From the NCBI GenBank assembly GCA_944376955.1, contig CALWEB010000019.1:1-6338 (forward strand): a DNA stretch of 6,338 bases, written 5' to 3'. The notes under the pieces are model-generated. The model was not told the origin of the DNA, ran no database searches, and saw only the letters and a list, made by a program, of their open reading frames with translations. Both the position numbers and the translations under genes were made by a program. Source of the DNA: an uncultured Agathobaculum sp. GTDB lineage: Bacteria; Bacillota; Clostridia; Oscillospirales; Butyricicoccaceae. Each line of letters starts with the position of its first letter. Position 1 is the stretch's first letter. Below, piece after piece: positions 1-6,162 of the stretch.

Positions 1-504
1 GCCCGCGGGTGCGTCGGACGCTTCTGCATCGGTTTCAGAAGGCACTATGCCCGTGCTGGCGGCGTTGTCTTTGCTGTCCGGTGTATCAGGCAGAGCAGTA
101 TCCGCCTCGTTGTTCACAGGCTTTTCGCTTTCATCGGGAGTTTCTTCTTCGGGAATGGCTGCTTCCGGTTCGGATTCATTATCCTCCGCATCCTCCGGTT
201 GGGCTGGACTGAGAGGGATAGATTGCAAGGTAATGCCGAGCTGGGCGGTTAGGTCGGTGACCGCAACTTGCTGTGCATAGGCCACCAAATCGACGGTCAG
301 ACGTGCCAGCTCGCCGCGGGTGATTGGCCGGGTGTAGTCGGTGCCCAGATCGAATGCCGGGGACAGCGCGCCGCTGTCATACGCAGCCTGCACCTCGCTC
401 TCTGCCCATGCGCTCATGTGGATGTTGCTCCCATCCCATGCGGATGCTTGGATGCCCGTGAGGAAAGCGGCCAGCAGGGCTGCGGCACAAAGTCTCTTTT
501 TCAT
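1..504 (-). CDS. Secreted SLH-domain protein, N-terminal part (truncated by window edge)
   Basis: The frame is open from the ATG at 504 down to base 1, giving 168 residues with no stop, so the C-terminus lies outside the window. Residues 1-22 form a Sec signal peptide: MKKR, a hydrophobic stretch (about 5-17), then A20-S21-A22 as a likely signal peptidase I site. Residues about 31-78 match one S-layer homology motif, with SAWAESEV, an AAYDSGAL helix, and the hallmark TRPITRGELARL at 58-69. From about residue 99 to the edge the chain is a disordered, low-complexity linker rich in Glu, Asp, Pro, Ser and Ala, with about 22 acidic residues in 70 and no aromatics. A ribosome-binding site (AAGGGG on the minus strand, 511-516) lies 6 nt before the ATG. 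SLH motifs are known to bind secondary wall polymers non-covalently, so the protein is probably on the cell surface. Any catalytic domain is out of view. Only one SLH copy is visible where three are usual. Confidence 0.85.
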   Translation of the reverse strand, partial: MKKRLCAAALLAAFLTGIQASAWDGSNIHMSAWAESEVQAAYDSGALSPAFDLGTDYTRPITRGELARLTVDLVAYAQQVAVTDLTAQLGITLQSIPLSPAQPEDAEDNESEPEAAIPEEETPDESEKPVNNEADTALPDTPDSKDNAASTGIVPSETDAEASDAPAG

Positions 505-550
505 GTTTTTCCCCTTTTCAATGAACGGATACAGTGGAAAGGCTGCTGCG

Positions 551-580
551 TTTCCCCTGTTTTTTCCATCATACAGGAAA
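551..580. repeat. Imperfect inverted repeat overlapping the SLH-gene -10 box
   Basis: The left arm TTTCCCCTGT (551-560) and right arm ACAGGAAA (573-580) are complementary except for two extra bases in the left arm. The core is CCTGT/ACAGG with a 12-bp centre that contains most of the -10 box. It could be an operator for a dimeric regulator or a chance match. No known operator family was recognised. Confidence 0.25.
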
Positions 581-597
581 AAGAATGAGATTGTCAA
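568..597 (-). promoter_or_regulatory. Sigma-A-type promoter of the SLH-domain gene
   Basis: Read on the minus strand, a consensus TTGACA (-35, bases 597-592) and TATGAT (-10, bases 573-568) are separated by 18 bp. The predicted start near 561 would give a 5' leader of roughly 57 nt before the ATG at 504. The match is close to consensus and correctly oriented, so strong constitutive-type expression is likely unless it is repressed. Confidence 0.72.
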
Positions 598-665
598 TCA
601 GCCTTGCCGTTTTCCGGAATAAAAAGCGGGGCAGTGTGATCGGTGTGGGATAACAATAAAATTCG

Positions 666-694
666 TTGCATGAAGGCGGGAAATATGATATGAT
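666..694 (+). promoter_or_regulatory. Extended -10 sigma-A-type promoter of the trpS operon
   Basis: TTGCAT (-35, 666-671) is followed after 17 bp by TATGAT (-10, 689-694). The -10 box is preceded by TGA, which makes an extended -10 (TGnTATGAT). The predicted start is near 701, leaving a leader of about 64 nt before the trpS ATG. This is the only convincing promoter seen ahead of the five-gene run, so it probably drives all five genes. Confidence 0.7.
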
Positions 695-719
695 TACTCA
701 TAAGTATGGGGTGGTTTGC

Positions 720-729
720 TTCGTACGAA
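720..729. repeat. Perfect 10-bp palindrome in the trpS leader
   Basis: TTCGTACGAA lies between the predicted transcription start and the trpS ribosome-binding site. As RNA it could form only a very short hairpin. As DNA it could be half of, or all of, an operator. No regulator family was recognised, and it could be chance. Confidence 0.25.
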
Positions 730-764
730 TCATCACAATCCATTGAGTAAGGGAAGTCATAGCT

Positions 765-1775
765 ATGAGTGAAAACCAGAAGCAAACAATTTTCTCCGGT
801 GTGCAGCCTTCCGGTAAGTTGACATTAGGGAATTATCTCGGTGCCATTCGAAATTTTCCGCTTTTGCAGGAGGAGTATAACTGCATTTATTGTGTGGTCG
901 ATATGCACGCGATTACGGTCCGTCAGGATCCGGCGGCTTTGCGCCGTGCGACGCTGGAAGTCTTGGCGCAGTATATTGCTTGTGGGCTGGACCCGGAAAA
1001 GAGCATTTTGTTTATTCAGAGCCATGTCCCGGCTCATGCTGAACTGGCTTGGGTACTCAACTGCTTCACCATGTTCGGGGAAGCGTCCCGCATGACGCAG
1101 TTTAAGGATAAATCCGCCAAACATGCGGATAATGTCAATGTCGGCCTGTTCACCTATCCGGTATTGATGGCGGCGGACATCCTGCTGTACCAAACCAATC
1201 TGGTGCCGGTTGGCGTGGACCAGAGCCAGCATATTGAGATCTGCCGTGATATTGCCAACCGCTTTAACGGTGTGTTCCCTGGAACGTTCACCATCCCGGA
1301 AGGACGGTATCCCAAGGCGGGCGAGGGCGCCAAGATCATGAGCCTGTGTGATCCGGAAAAGAAGATGAGCAAATCGGATGAGAATCCCAACGGTTATATT
1401 CTTCTGATGGATAAGCCGGAGGATATTATGCGCAAATTCAAGCGCGCGGTGACGGATTCGGATTCCCGGATCGTTATGGATCCGGTTGGCAAGCCGGGCG
1501 TATCTAATCTGATTCAGATCTATGCAGTGGCAACCGGGAAGTCGATTGCCGAGGTGGAAGCGGAATTTGCCGGAAAGGGCTATGGTGAATTCAAGCCGGC
1601 GGTGGGCGAAGCCGTCGTAGAGTTGCTGCGCCCGATCCGTGAAAAAACCGAAGACTTGCTGCGCAACAAGGATTATCTTGAGCAGGTCTATACCGAAGGC
1701 GCACAGAAAGCGGCATATCTGGCGCGCAAGACGCTGACCAAAGTTTACCGGAAGGTTGGCTTTGTAGGGCGCTGA
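765..1775 (+). CDS. trpS: Tryptophanyl-tRNA synthetase
   Basis: This class Ic aminoacyl-tRNA synthetase charges tRNA-Trp with tryptophan using ATP in the cytoplasm. At 336 residues it has the usual length for a bacterial TrpRS. The HIGH-type signature is PSGKLTLGN (residues 15-23), the KMSKS loop is KKMSKSD (199-205), and DMHAIT follows residue 45. Asp138 in MAAD is the likely equivalent of the aspartate that recognises the indole nitrogen in the Bacillus stearothermophilus enzyme. VPVGVDQ (147-153) matches the conserved nucleotide-site segment, with Val in place of the common Glu. The ATG at 765 follows an AAGGGAAG ribosome-binding site (749-756) with a rather long spacing. Only 25 bp and no terminator separate it from the next gene, so it probably heads the operon. 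No T-box leader is present. Confidence 0.97.
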   Translation: MSENQKQTIFSGVQPSGKLTLGNYLGAIRNFPLLQEEYNCIYCVVDMHAITVRQDPAALRRATLEVLAQYIACGLDPEKSILFIQSHVPAHAELAWVLNCFTMFGEASRMTQFKDKSAKHADNVNVGLFTYPVLMAADILLYQTNLVPVGVDQSQHIEICRDIANRFNGVFPGTFTIPEGRYPKAGEGAKIMSLCDPEKKMSKSDENPNGYILLMDKPEDIMRKFKRAVTDSDSRIVMDPVGKPGVSNLIQIYAVATGKSIAEVEAEFAGKGYGEFKPAVGEAVVELLRPIREKTEDLLRNKDYLEQVYTEGAQKAAYLARKTLTKVYRKVGFVGR

Positions 1776-1800
1776 TCATCGGTGTTGAGGGGAAAGAATC

Positions 1801-2961
1801 ATGCCTGAATTTTTAGTCATAGGTGCGGTGGTAGCTGCGTTTGCTGTGGCGGGTGTGCTGTCGTATTTTTTCACGCCGCCGGTCAAACGGTTTGCCCATA
1901 AGGTGGGCGCGATCGACGTACCGAAAGATAACCGCCGTATGCACAAAGAGCCGATTCCGCGTTTGGGTGGTCTGGCGATTTTCGGCGGTTTCCTGGCGTC
2001 GATCCTGATTTTTGGCGAATTGGATCGTACAATGCTTTGTGTGTTGCTCGGTGCTTCGATGATTGTGGCGCTCGGTATTTTTGATGACGTGCTGGCGCTC
2101 GGTGCAAAACTGAAATTTGTTGTGCAGATTATAGCGGCGGCCATTCCGGTCTGCGTTGGAGATTTGCAAATCAAACTGTTTACCAATTTGAACCCATTTT
2201 CTGAGGAACCGTTTTTCCATCTGGGGATTTTGGCAATCCCAGTGACGATCATCTGGATTGTCGGCATCACCAATGCGGTCAACTTGATTGACGGTCTGGA
2301 CGGCCTCGCAGTCGGCGTTTCTTCGATTGCAGCGATCACGATGCTGGCTGTGGCGTTGCTGACCGGTAATATGGCTATCGCGGTGACGATGGCGGCGCTG
2401 GCAGGCGCGTGCATCGGTTTTATGCCGTATAACCTCAATCCGGCAAAGATCTTTATGGGTGACACCGGTTCCACGTTTTTGGGGTATATGCTGGCAACAG
2501 TATCCATTATGGGTCTGTTTAAATTTTACGCCGTCATTTCGTTTGCAGTTCCGTTTTTGATCCTTGGTTTGCCGATTTTTGATACGGCAAACGCCATTAT
2601 CCGCCGTGTGGCGGCTGGGCGCAGCCCGATGAGTCCGGATCGCGGACATGTGCATCACAAGCTGATTGATATGGGTTTTAACCAGAAACAGGCTGTAGCG
2701 ATTTTATATGCCATCAGCGCGACCTTGGGGTTGACGGCGGTGGTGCTGACTTCGTCGGGCGAAGTGAAGGCCATTTTCCTACTGCTGGCGGTGTTGGTTG
2801 CCATTTTAGTGGGTGCATGTGTGATATACGGAACGGAACACTGGGCAAAGCATCCGGCGCAGTCGGAGGATACGCCGCACGGCGGGGAAGAAGCGGACAC
2901 GCCTGCGCAAGCGGCAACAAAGGACGCGGTACAGGAGGAAGACGAACATGAGCAAGATTAA
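1801..2961 (+). CDS. Undecaprenyl-phosphate GlcNAc-1-phosphate transferase (WecA/TagO type)
   Basis: This is an integral membrane enzyme of glycosyltransferase family 4 (386 residues). It should transfer GlcNAc-1-phosphate from UDP-GlcNAc to undecaprenyl phosphate, the first step of teichoic acid or other wall-glycan linkage units. Family motifs appear in order: GIFDDVLALG with Asp95/Asp96, the catalytic-loop NAVNLIDGLDGL (158-169, Asp164/Asp167), FMGDTGS (218-224), and HVHHKL (283-288). The last motif marks the WecA/TagO branch rather than MraY. About ten or eleven hydrophobic helices alternate with these loops. GAGGGGA at 1787-1793 sits 7 nt before the ATG. Residues about 347-386 form a hydrophilic, acidic tail (ending EEDEHEQD) beyond the last helix, which makes it slightly longer than Bacillus TagO. 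The end overlaps the epimerase gene by 14 bp. GlcNAc as the sugar is inferred from the family; other HexNAc-1-phosphates are possible. Confidence 0.9.
   Translation: MPEFLVIGAVVAAFAVAGVLSYFFTPPVKRFAHKVGAIDVPKDNRRMHKEPIPRLGGLAIFGGFLASILIFGELDRTMLCVLLGASMIVALGIFDDVLALGAKLKFVVQIIAAAIPVCVGDLQIKLFTNLNPFSEEPFFHLGILAIPVTIIWIVGITNAVNLIDGLDGLAVGVSSIAAITMLAVALLTGNMAIAVTMAALAGACIGFMPYNLNPAKIFMGDTGSTFLGYMLATVSIMGLFKFYAVISFAVPFLILGLPIFDTANAIIRRVAAGRSPMSPDRGHVHHKLIDMGFNQKQAVAILYAISATLGLTAVVLTSSGEVKAIFLLLAVLVAILVGACVIYGTEHWAKHPAQSEDTPHGGEEADTPAQAATKDAVQEEDEHEQD
2933..2938 (+). promoter_or_regulatory. Strong ribosome-binding site of the epimerase gene, inside the transferase coding region
   Basis: A full AGGAGG lies 9 nt before the ATG at 2948 and encodes part of the acidic tail of the upstream protein. 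It fixes the epimerase start. It also means ribosomes translating the transferase must pass over this site, as in translationally coupled genes. Confidence 0.85.
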
Positions 2962-4096
2962 GGTGATGACGGTGTTCGGCACGCGGCCGGAGGCGATTAA
3001 AATGGCGCCGCTGGTACACGCGCTTGAACATGATGAGAATATGGAGTCGATCGTTTGCGTGACGGCACAGCACCGTGAAATGCTCGATCAGGTGCTGGAT
3101 ATTTTTCAGATCAAGCCGGATTATGATTTGAATATCATGCAGCCGCGCCAGACATTGGCACTGATTACGGAAAAAAGCCTGCACGGACTGGACGAAGTAC
3201 TCGAACAGGCCAAACCGGATATTGTGCTGGTGCATGGCGATACCTCTACGACATTTGCCGGCGCGCTTGCAGCGTTCTATCATAAAATCCCGGTGGGACA
3301 TGTGGAGGCCGGCCTGCGTACCTACGATAAATATTCTCCGTTCCCAGAGGAAATGAACCGAAAGCTGACCGGACAGATTGCGACCTTGCATTTTGCACCG
3401 ACCCCGCGCAACCGCGATAACCTCGCGCGGGAGGGGATCACAGAAGGCGTGAGTGTGGTAGGCAACACCGTAGTGGATGCAATCCACATGACGGTGAAGC
3501 CGGATTTTGCGTTCCGCGACGAGCAGCTGAAAGCGCTGGATTTTGATCATAACCGCGTGGTGCTGGTAACGGCCCACCGTCGGGAGAATTATGGCGAGCC
3601 GATGGAGAACATCTGCCGGGCGATCGCAGAGCTTTCCGCAGCGTATCCGGATGTCCACTTTGTGTACCCGGTGCATCTGAGCCCGTATGTGCGCGAGACG
3701 GCGGAGAAATTCCTGGGTGGAAACGAGCGAATCCATCTGATCCATCCGCTGATGGTGGATGAGATGCACAACCTGATGGCACGCTGCTACCTGATTATGA
3801 CCGATTCGGGCGGCTTGCAGGAAGAGGCACCCAGTCTGGGCAAACCGGTATTGGTACTGCGACGTGAGACCGAGCGCCCGGAGGCGATTGAGGCAGGTAC
3901 CGTCAAGCTCGCGGGCGTGGAGCAGGAGAATATCGTCCGTCTAGCGCGCGAATTGTTTGACGATCAGAATGCTTATGCAGCAATGGCACATGCGGTCAAC
4001 CCGTATGGTGATGGAAAAACCTCGGCGCGCATTTTACAGGCGATTGAGCAGTATTTCGGTTTGCGGCCGGATGGCCCGGCTCCGTTTGCACCATGA
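2948..4096 (+). CDS. wecB: UDP-N-acetylglucosamine 2-epimerase, non-hydrolysing
   Basis: This cytoplasmic enzyme interconverts UDP-GlcNAc and UDP-ManNAc, the donor for ManNAc-containing wall polymers (WecB/MnaA family). The length of 382 residues is typical. Visible family blocks are VFGTRPEAIKMAPL near the N-terminus, QHREMLDQVL, VHGDTSTT with Asp98, GHVEAGLRT with Glu120, SPFPEEMNR with Glu134, VTAHRREN with His210, and the C-terminal DSGGLQEEAPSLGKPVLVLR UDP-binding region. Asp98, Glu120, Glu134 and His210 align with the catalytic Asp95, Glu117, Glu131 and His213 of the Escherichia coli enzyme, so it should be active and non-hydrolysing. It overlaps the transferase by 14 bp, and its stop overlaps the next start as ATGA. 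The pairing with a WecA/TagO-type gene matches the early steps of linkage-unit synthesis. The symbol mnaA is used for the same function in Bacillus. Confidence 0.96.
   Translation: MSKIKVMTVFGTRPEAIKMAPLVHALEHDENMESIVCVTAQHREMLDQVLDIFQIKPDYDLNIMQPRQTLALITEKSLHGLDEVLEQAKPDIVLVHGDTSTTFAGALAAFYHKIPVGHVEAGLRTYDKYSPFPEEMNRKLTGQIATLHFAPTPRNRDNLAREGITEGVSVVGNTVVDAIHMTVKPDFAFRDEQLKALDFDHNRVVLVTAHRRENYGEPMENICRAIAELSAAYPDVHFVYPVHLSPYVRETAEKFLGGNERIHLIHPLMVDEMHNLMARCYLIMTDSGGLQEEAPSLGKPVLVLRRETERPEAIEAGTVKLAGVEQENIVRLARELFDDQNAYAAMAHAVNPYGDGKTSARILQAIEQYFGLRPDGPAPFAP
4093..4096 (+). promoter_or_regulatory. ATGA stop-start junction (translational coupling)
   Basis: The ATG of the membrane-anchored protein (4093-4095) shares bases with the TGA of the epimerase gene (4094-4096). 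No clear Shine-Dalgarno sequence lies just upstream, so initiation here probably depends on ribosomes terminating on the epimerase message. Confidence 0.7.
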
Positions 4097-4878
4097 AGCC
4101 GCGCAAAAGCCCGTCTACGCCGATGCTCGCGGCAATCGGCGCAGCGGTGCTGGTAGGTCTGCTGTTTTTGAGCTATCTGCTTTCCTCCGGTGTGTTGCAC
4201 CGGCGGGATACCGGCATTGTACTCCAAAGCGGTGAGGAAAATGCCCCGGCTGTCAGCTCCGGCAGCCAGATGCTCACGGCGCAAAGTGTGGCGGATGTCA
4301 CGATTGGGACAGACAATGCGCAAAAGGTCATTGCATCGCTGACAAGACCGGCTGCGTACAGCTGTACGATTGAGAATACCCTGTATTATTCGGGTGGTTC
4401 CACAACGCTTCGCTGCCGCCAGTATATGCAGGATGACGTTGTCCGCACGGATTGGTTGACTGAATCCGGGACAGTGCAAAGTACGCTGGTGCGTTCGGAA
4501 GATGCTGCATACACTTGGGAAAATGGCAGTACGACGTTTTATCAGGGAACTTGGGGCGTTTTTTCAGATGATGCTGCGGCAATGCTGCCCACCTATGAGG
4601 ACGTGCTGGATGAAACCATTGTCCTTACGCAGGCTGGGCGCCAGGAAATGGACAACGAGCCTTGCGTTATGGTGGAGTTTGAGCAAAACGGTTACCGGTG
4701 CTTGTATTACGTTTCGGCGGCTTCCGGTCTGCTAAAGAAAGCATCGTTTTACGATGGGGAAACCTTGGTGCGGCAGGTCACGGTCAGCAATCTGAAGACC
4801 GAGGCTCCGGATGAGGGATTATTTACCCTGCCGAACGGCCAAAAGCTATTGGGAGAAGAAACACAAGATGATGGATAA
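4093..4878 (+). CDS. Uncharacterised membrane-anchored extracytoplasmic protein, possibly LolA-like
   Basis: I do not recognise a named family with certainty. The 261-residue protein starts with a basic segment (K2, R4, K5), followed by one hydrophobic helix (about 11-35) and then RR. This predicts a single N-in/C-out anchor without a lipobox. A Ser/Gly-rich spacer to about residue 70 leads to a globular domain of alternating beta-type strands. Its C-terminal half, with YYVSAASGLLKKASFYDGE and VSNLKTEAPDEGLFTLP, resembles the end of LolA/LolB-like or RseB-like lipid-binding folds, where 'strand, linker, D-x-LF-x-LP' endings are common. Four cysteines (91, 108, 191, 203) all lie in the predicted external domain. 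The start overlaps the epimerase stop as ATGA, and the end overlaps the PLP-enzyme gene by 11 bp. The operon suggests a link to wall-glycan or envelope work, but that is inference. The LolA-like assignment needs profile or structure comparison. Confidence 0.75.
   Translation: MKPRKSPSTPMLAAIGAAVLVGLLFLSYLLSSGVLHRRDTGIVLQSGEENAPAVSSGSQMLTAQSVADVTIGTDNAQKVIASLTRPAAYSCTIENTLYYSGGSTTLRCRQYMQDDVVRTDWLTESGTVQSTLVRSEDAAYTWENGSTTFYQGTWGVFSDDAAAMLPTYEDVLDETIVLTQAGRQEMDNEPCVMVEFEQNGYRCLYYVSAASGLLKKASFYDGETLVRQVTVSNLKTEAPDEGLFTLPNGQKLLGEETQDDG
4851..4855 (+). promoter_or_regulatory. Ribosome-binding site that favours the 4868 start of the PLP enzyme
   Basis: GGGAG lies 12 nt before the ATG at 4868 and 15 nt before the adjacent ATG at 4871. 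It supports the former over the latter and over the upstream in-frame ATG at 4811, which has no comparable site. Confidence 0.55.
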
Positions 4879-6124
4879 ATTACAGATATCAGAAGAAATC
4901 CGCGCGCTCGGTCAGCAGGCCGAGCGCGAAATCATGCCGTATTTTGCACGTATTGAGGAGATTTGCGACCACAATACGGAAAAGGTGTTGGCAGCGTTTG
5001 CAAAAAACCGCGTGTCGGACAATCTGTTTGCCGGCACGACCGGCTACGGCTATGACGACCACGGCCGGGATACATTAGACCGCATTTATGCCGATATTTT
5101 CGGCACAGAGGCAGCATTGGTGCGCATTGGCTTTGTCAACGGGACACATGCGCTGTCCTGTGCGCTGTTTTCTGCGGTCAAAGCGGGGGACACCGTGCTT
5201 TCCGTGACCGGGCCCGCCTATGATACGCTGCAAAATACGATTACAGGTGACTACTGCGGCAGTATGAAAAGCTATGGGATTGGCTACAAACAGGTTGACC
5301 TGGTAGACGGTATGCCGGATCTGCCTGCGATTGAACAGGCGGCACGGGATGAAAAGGTCAAACTGGTATTCATCCAGCGCAGCCGCGGATATGCCGTGCG
5401 CAAAACCCTGTCTTGTGCGGAGATTGGCGAGATCTGCAAAACAGTGCGTGCGGTTAACCCGCACGCTGCAATTATGGTAGACAATTGCTACGGCGAATTT
5501 GTGGAGGAGATCGAGCCAACACAGGTGGGAGCTGACCTGATTGCAGGGTCGTTGATCAAAAATCCGGGCGGTGGCCTCGCGCCGACGGGTGGCTATATCG
5601 CGGGTCGCGCGGATTTGGTGGAAAATGCGTCTTATAAGCTGACTGCACCGGGCATTGGCGGTGAGTGCGGCTGTACGATGGGGCAAAACCGCCTGTTGTA
5701 TCAGGGCTTGTTTCTTGCGCCGCATACGACGGCGCAGGCGCTCAAGACAGCGATTTTCTGCGCCAAGGTGATGGAACTGCTGGGTTACGAGGTCAGTCCA
5801 AAGGCTGAGGAGCCGCGTTATGACATCATCCAGACGATTGCGTTCGGTGCGCCGGATCCGCTGCGCCGTTTTTGCGAAGGCATTCAAGCTGGTGCGCCGG
5901 TGGATTCATTTGTAACACCGGAGCCGTGGGCCATGCCCGGGTATGATGACCCAGTCATCATGGCGGCGGGTGCATTTGTGCAGGGCGCGTCCATTGAGTT
6001 GTCCGCTGATGCGCCGATGCGTGAGCCTTACGTGTGTTACATGCAAGGTGGCCTGACGTATTCATCGGGCAAGGCAGGAATCTTGCTTGCAGCGGAACGC
6101 ATCCGAAATCAAAAACAGGGATAA
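4868..6124 (+). CDS. PLP-dependent 'methionine gamma-lyase family'/aluminium-resistance-type protein (YnbB family)
   Basis: This is a fold-type I PLP enzyme of 418 residues, close to the usual size for the family Pfam calls Met_gamma_lyase (Bacillus subtilis YnbB; older label 'aluminium resistance protein'). Visible features are GYGYDDHGRDTLDRIY (from residue 59), the cofactor-phosphate region GFVNGTHALSCALFSAVKAGD (from 88), VDNCYGEFVEE with Asp205 as the likely PLP pyridine-nitrogen partner, and SLIKNPGGGLAPTGGYI with Lys231 as the probable Schiff-base lysine. The true substrate is not established. A C-S lyase on methionine- or cystathionine-like compounds is the family guess, and the aluminium label is historical. 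An upstream in-frame ATG at 4811 would add 19 residues lying wholly within the previous gene and is less likely. The gene overlaps its upstream neighbour by 11 bp and is the last gene before the terminator. Confidence 0.9.
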   Translation: MMDKLQISEEIRALGQQAEREIMPYFARIEEICDHNTEKVLAAFAKNRVSDNLFAGTTGYGYDDHGRDTLDRIYADIFGTEAALVRIGFVNGTHALSCALFSAVKAGDTVLSVTGPAYDTLQNTITGDYCGSMKSYGIGYKQVDLVDGMPDLPAIEQAARDEKVKLVFIQRSRGYAVRKTLSCAEIGEICKTVRAVNPHAAIMVDNCYGEFVEEIEPTQVGADLIAGSLIKNPGGGLAPTGGYIAGRADLVENASYKLTAPGIGGECGCTMGQNRLLYQGLFLAPHTTAQALKTAIFCAKVMELLGYEVSPKAEEPRYDIIQTIAFGAPDPLRRFCEGIQAGAPVDSFVTPEPWAMPGYDDPVIMAAGAFVQGASIELSADAPMREPYVCYMQGGLTYSSGKAGILLAAERIRNQKQG

Positions 6125-6126
6125 GG

Positions 6127-6155
6127 AAAAGGGACGGCCTCAAGCCGTCCCTTTT
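6127..6155. terminator. Intrinsic terminator, probably bidirectional
   Basis: A perfect 12-bp stem pairs 6127-6138 with 6144-6155 around the 5-nt loop CTCAA. Its core is GGGACGGC/GCCGTCCC. On the plus strand the stem runs into TTTTATTAT, ending the trpS operon 2 bp after the PLP-enzyme stop. On the minus strand the AAAA flank reads as a short U-tract, so the same hairpin can stop the convergent kinase-type gene that ends at 6163. Confidence 0.93.
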
Positions 6156-6162
6156 ATTATAA

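Noticed and set aside
9..622. Overlapping plus-strand frames across the left end
   Set aside because: The minus-strand frame has a signal peptide, an SLH motif, a ribosome-binding site and a promoter. The plus-strand translations have none of these.
694..750. TTACTCA (694-700) and TGAGTAA (744-750) as a stem hiding the trpS ribosome-binding site
   Set aside because: The first arm lies at or before the predicted transcription start, so it would not be in the RNA. A 7-base match over about 100 bases is also plausible by chance.
666..764. GGGGTGGTTTGCT near 708-720 as the core of a T-box riboswitch
   Set aside because: It only partly resembles the T-box core AGGGTGGNACCGCG, the region is too short for a specifier stem, and no terminator follows.
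1776..2658. Long open frames on the minus strand opposite the transferase gene (243 and 281 codons)
   Set aside because: They mirror a clearly conserved membrane enzyme, and their translations are low-quality (rich in His, Arg, Thr or Ile without domain features) with no ribosome-binding site.
1801..2961. Assignment as MraY (phospho-MurNAc-pentapeptide transferase)
   Set aside because: The HVHHKL motif and the adjacent epimerase fit the WecA/TagO branch. MraY would be expected in a division/cell-wall cluster with mur genes.
2714..3769. 351-codon minus-strand frame opposite the epimerase gene
   Set aside because: The His/Arg-rich translation has no recognisable motif and lies antisense to a gene with all its catalytic residues intact.
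5075..5887. 270-codon minus-strand frame opposite the PLP-enzyme gene
   Set aside because: It is a shadow of a well-conserved enzyme, with an Arg/Cys/His-rich translation and no initiation signals.
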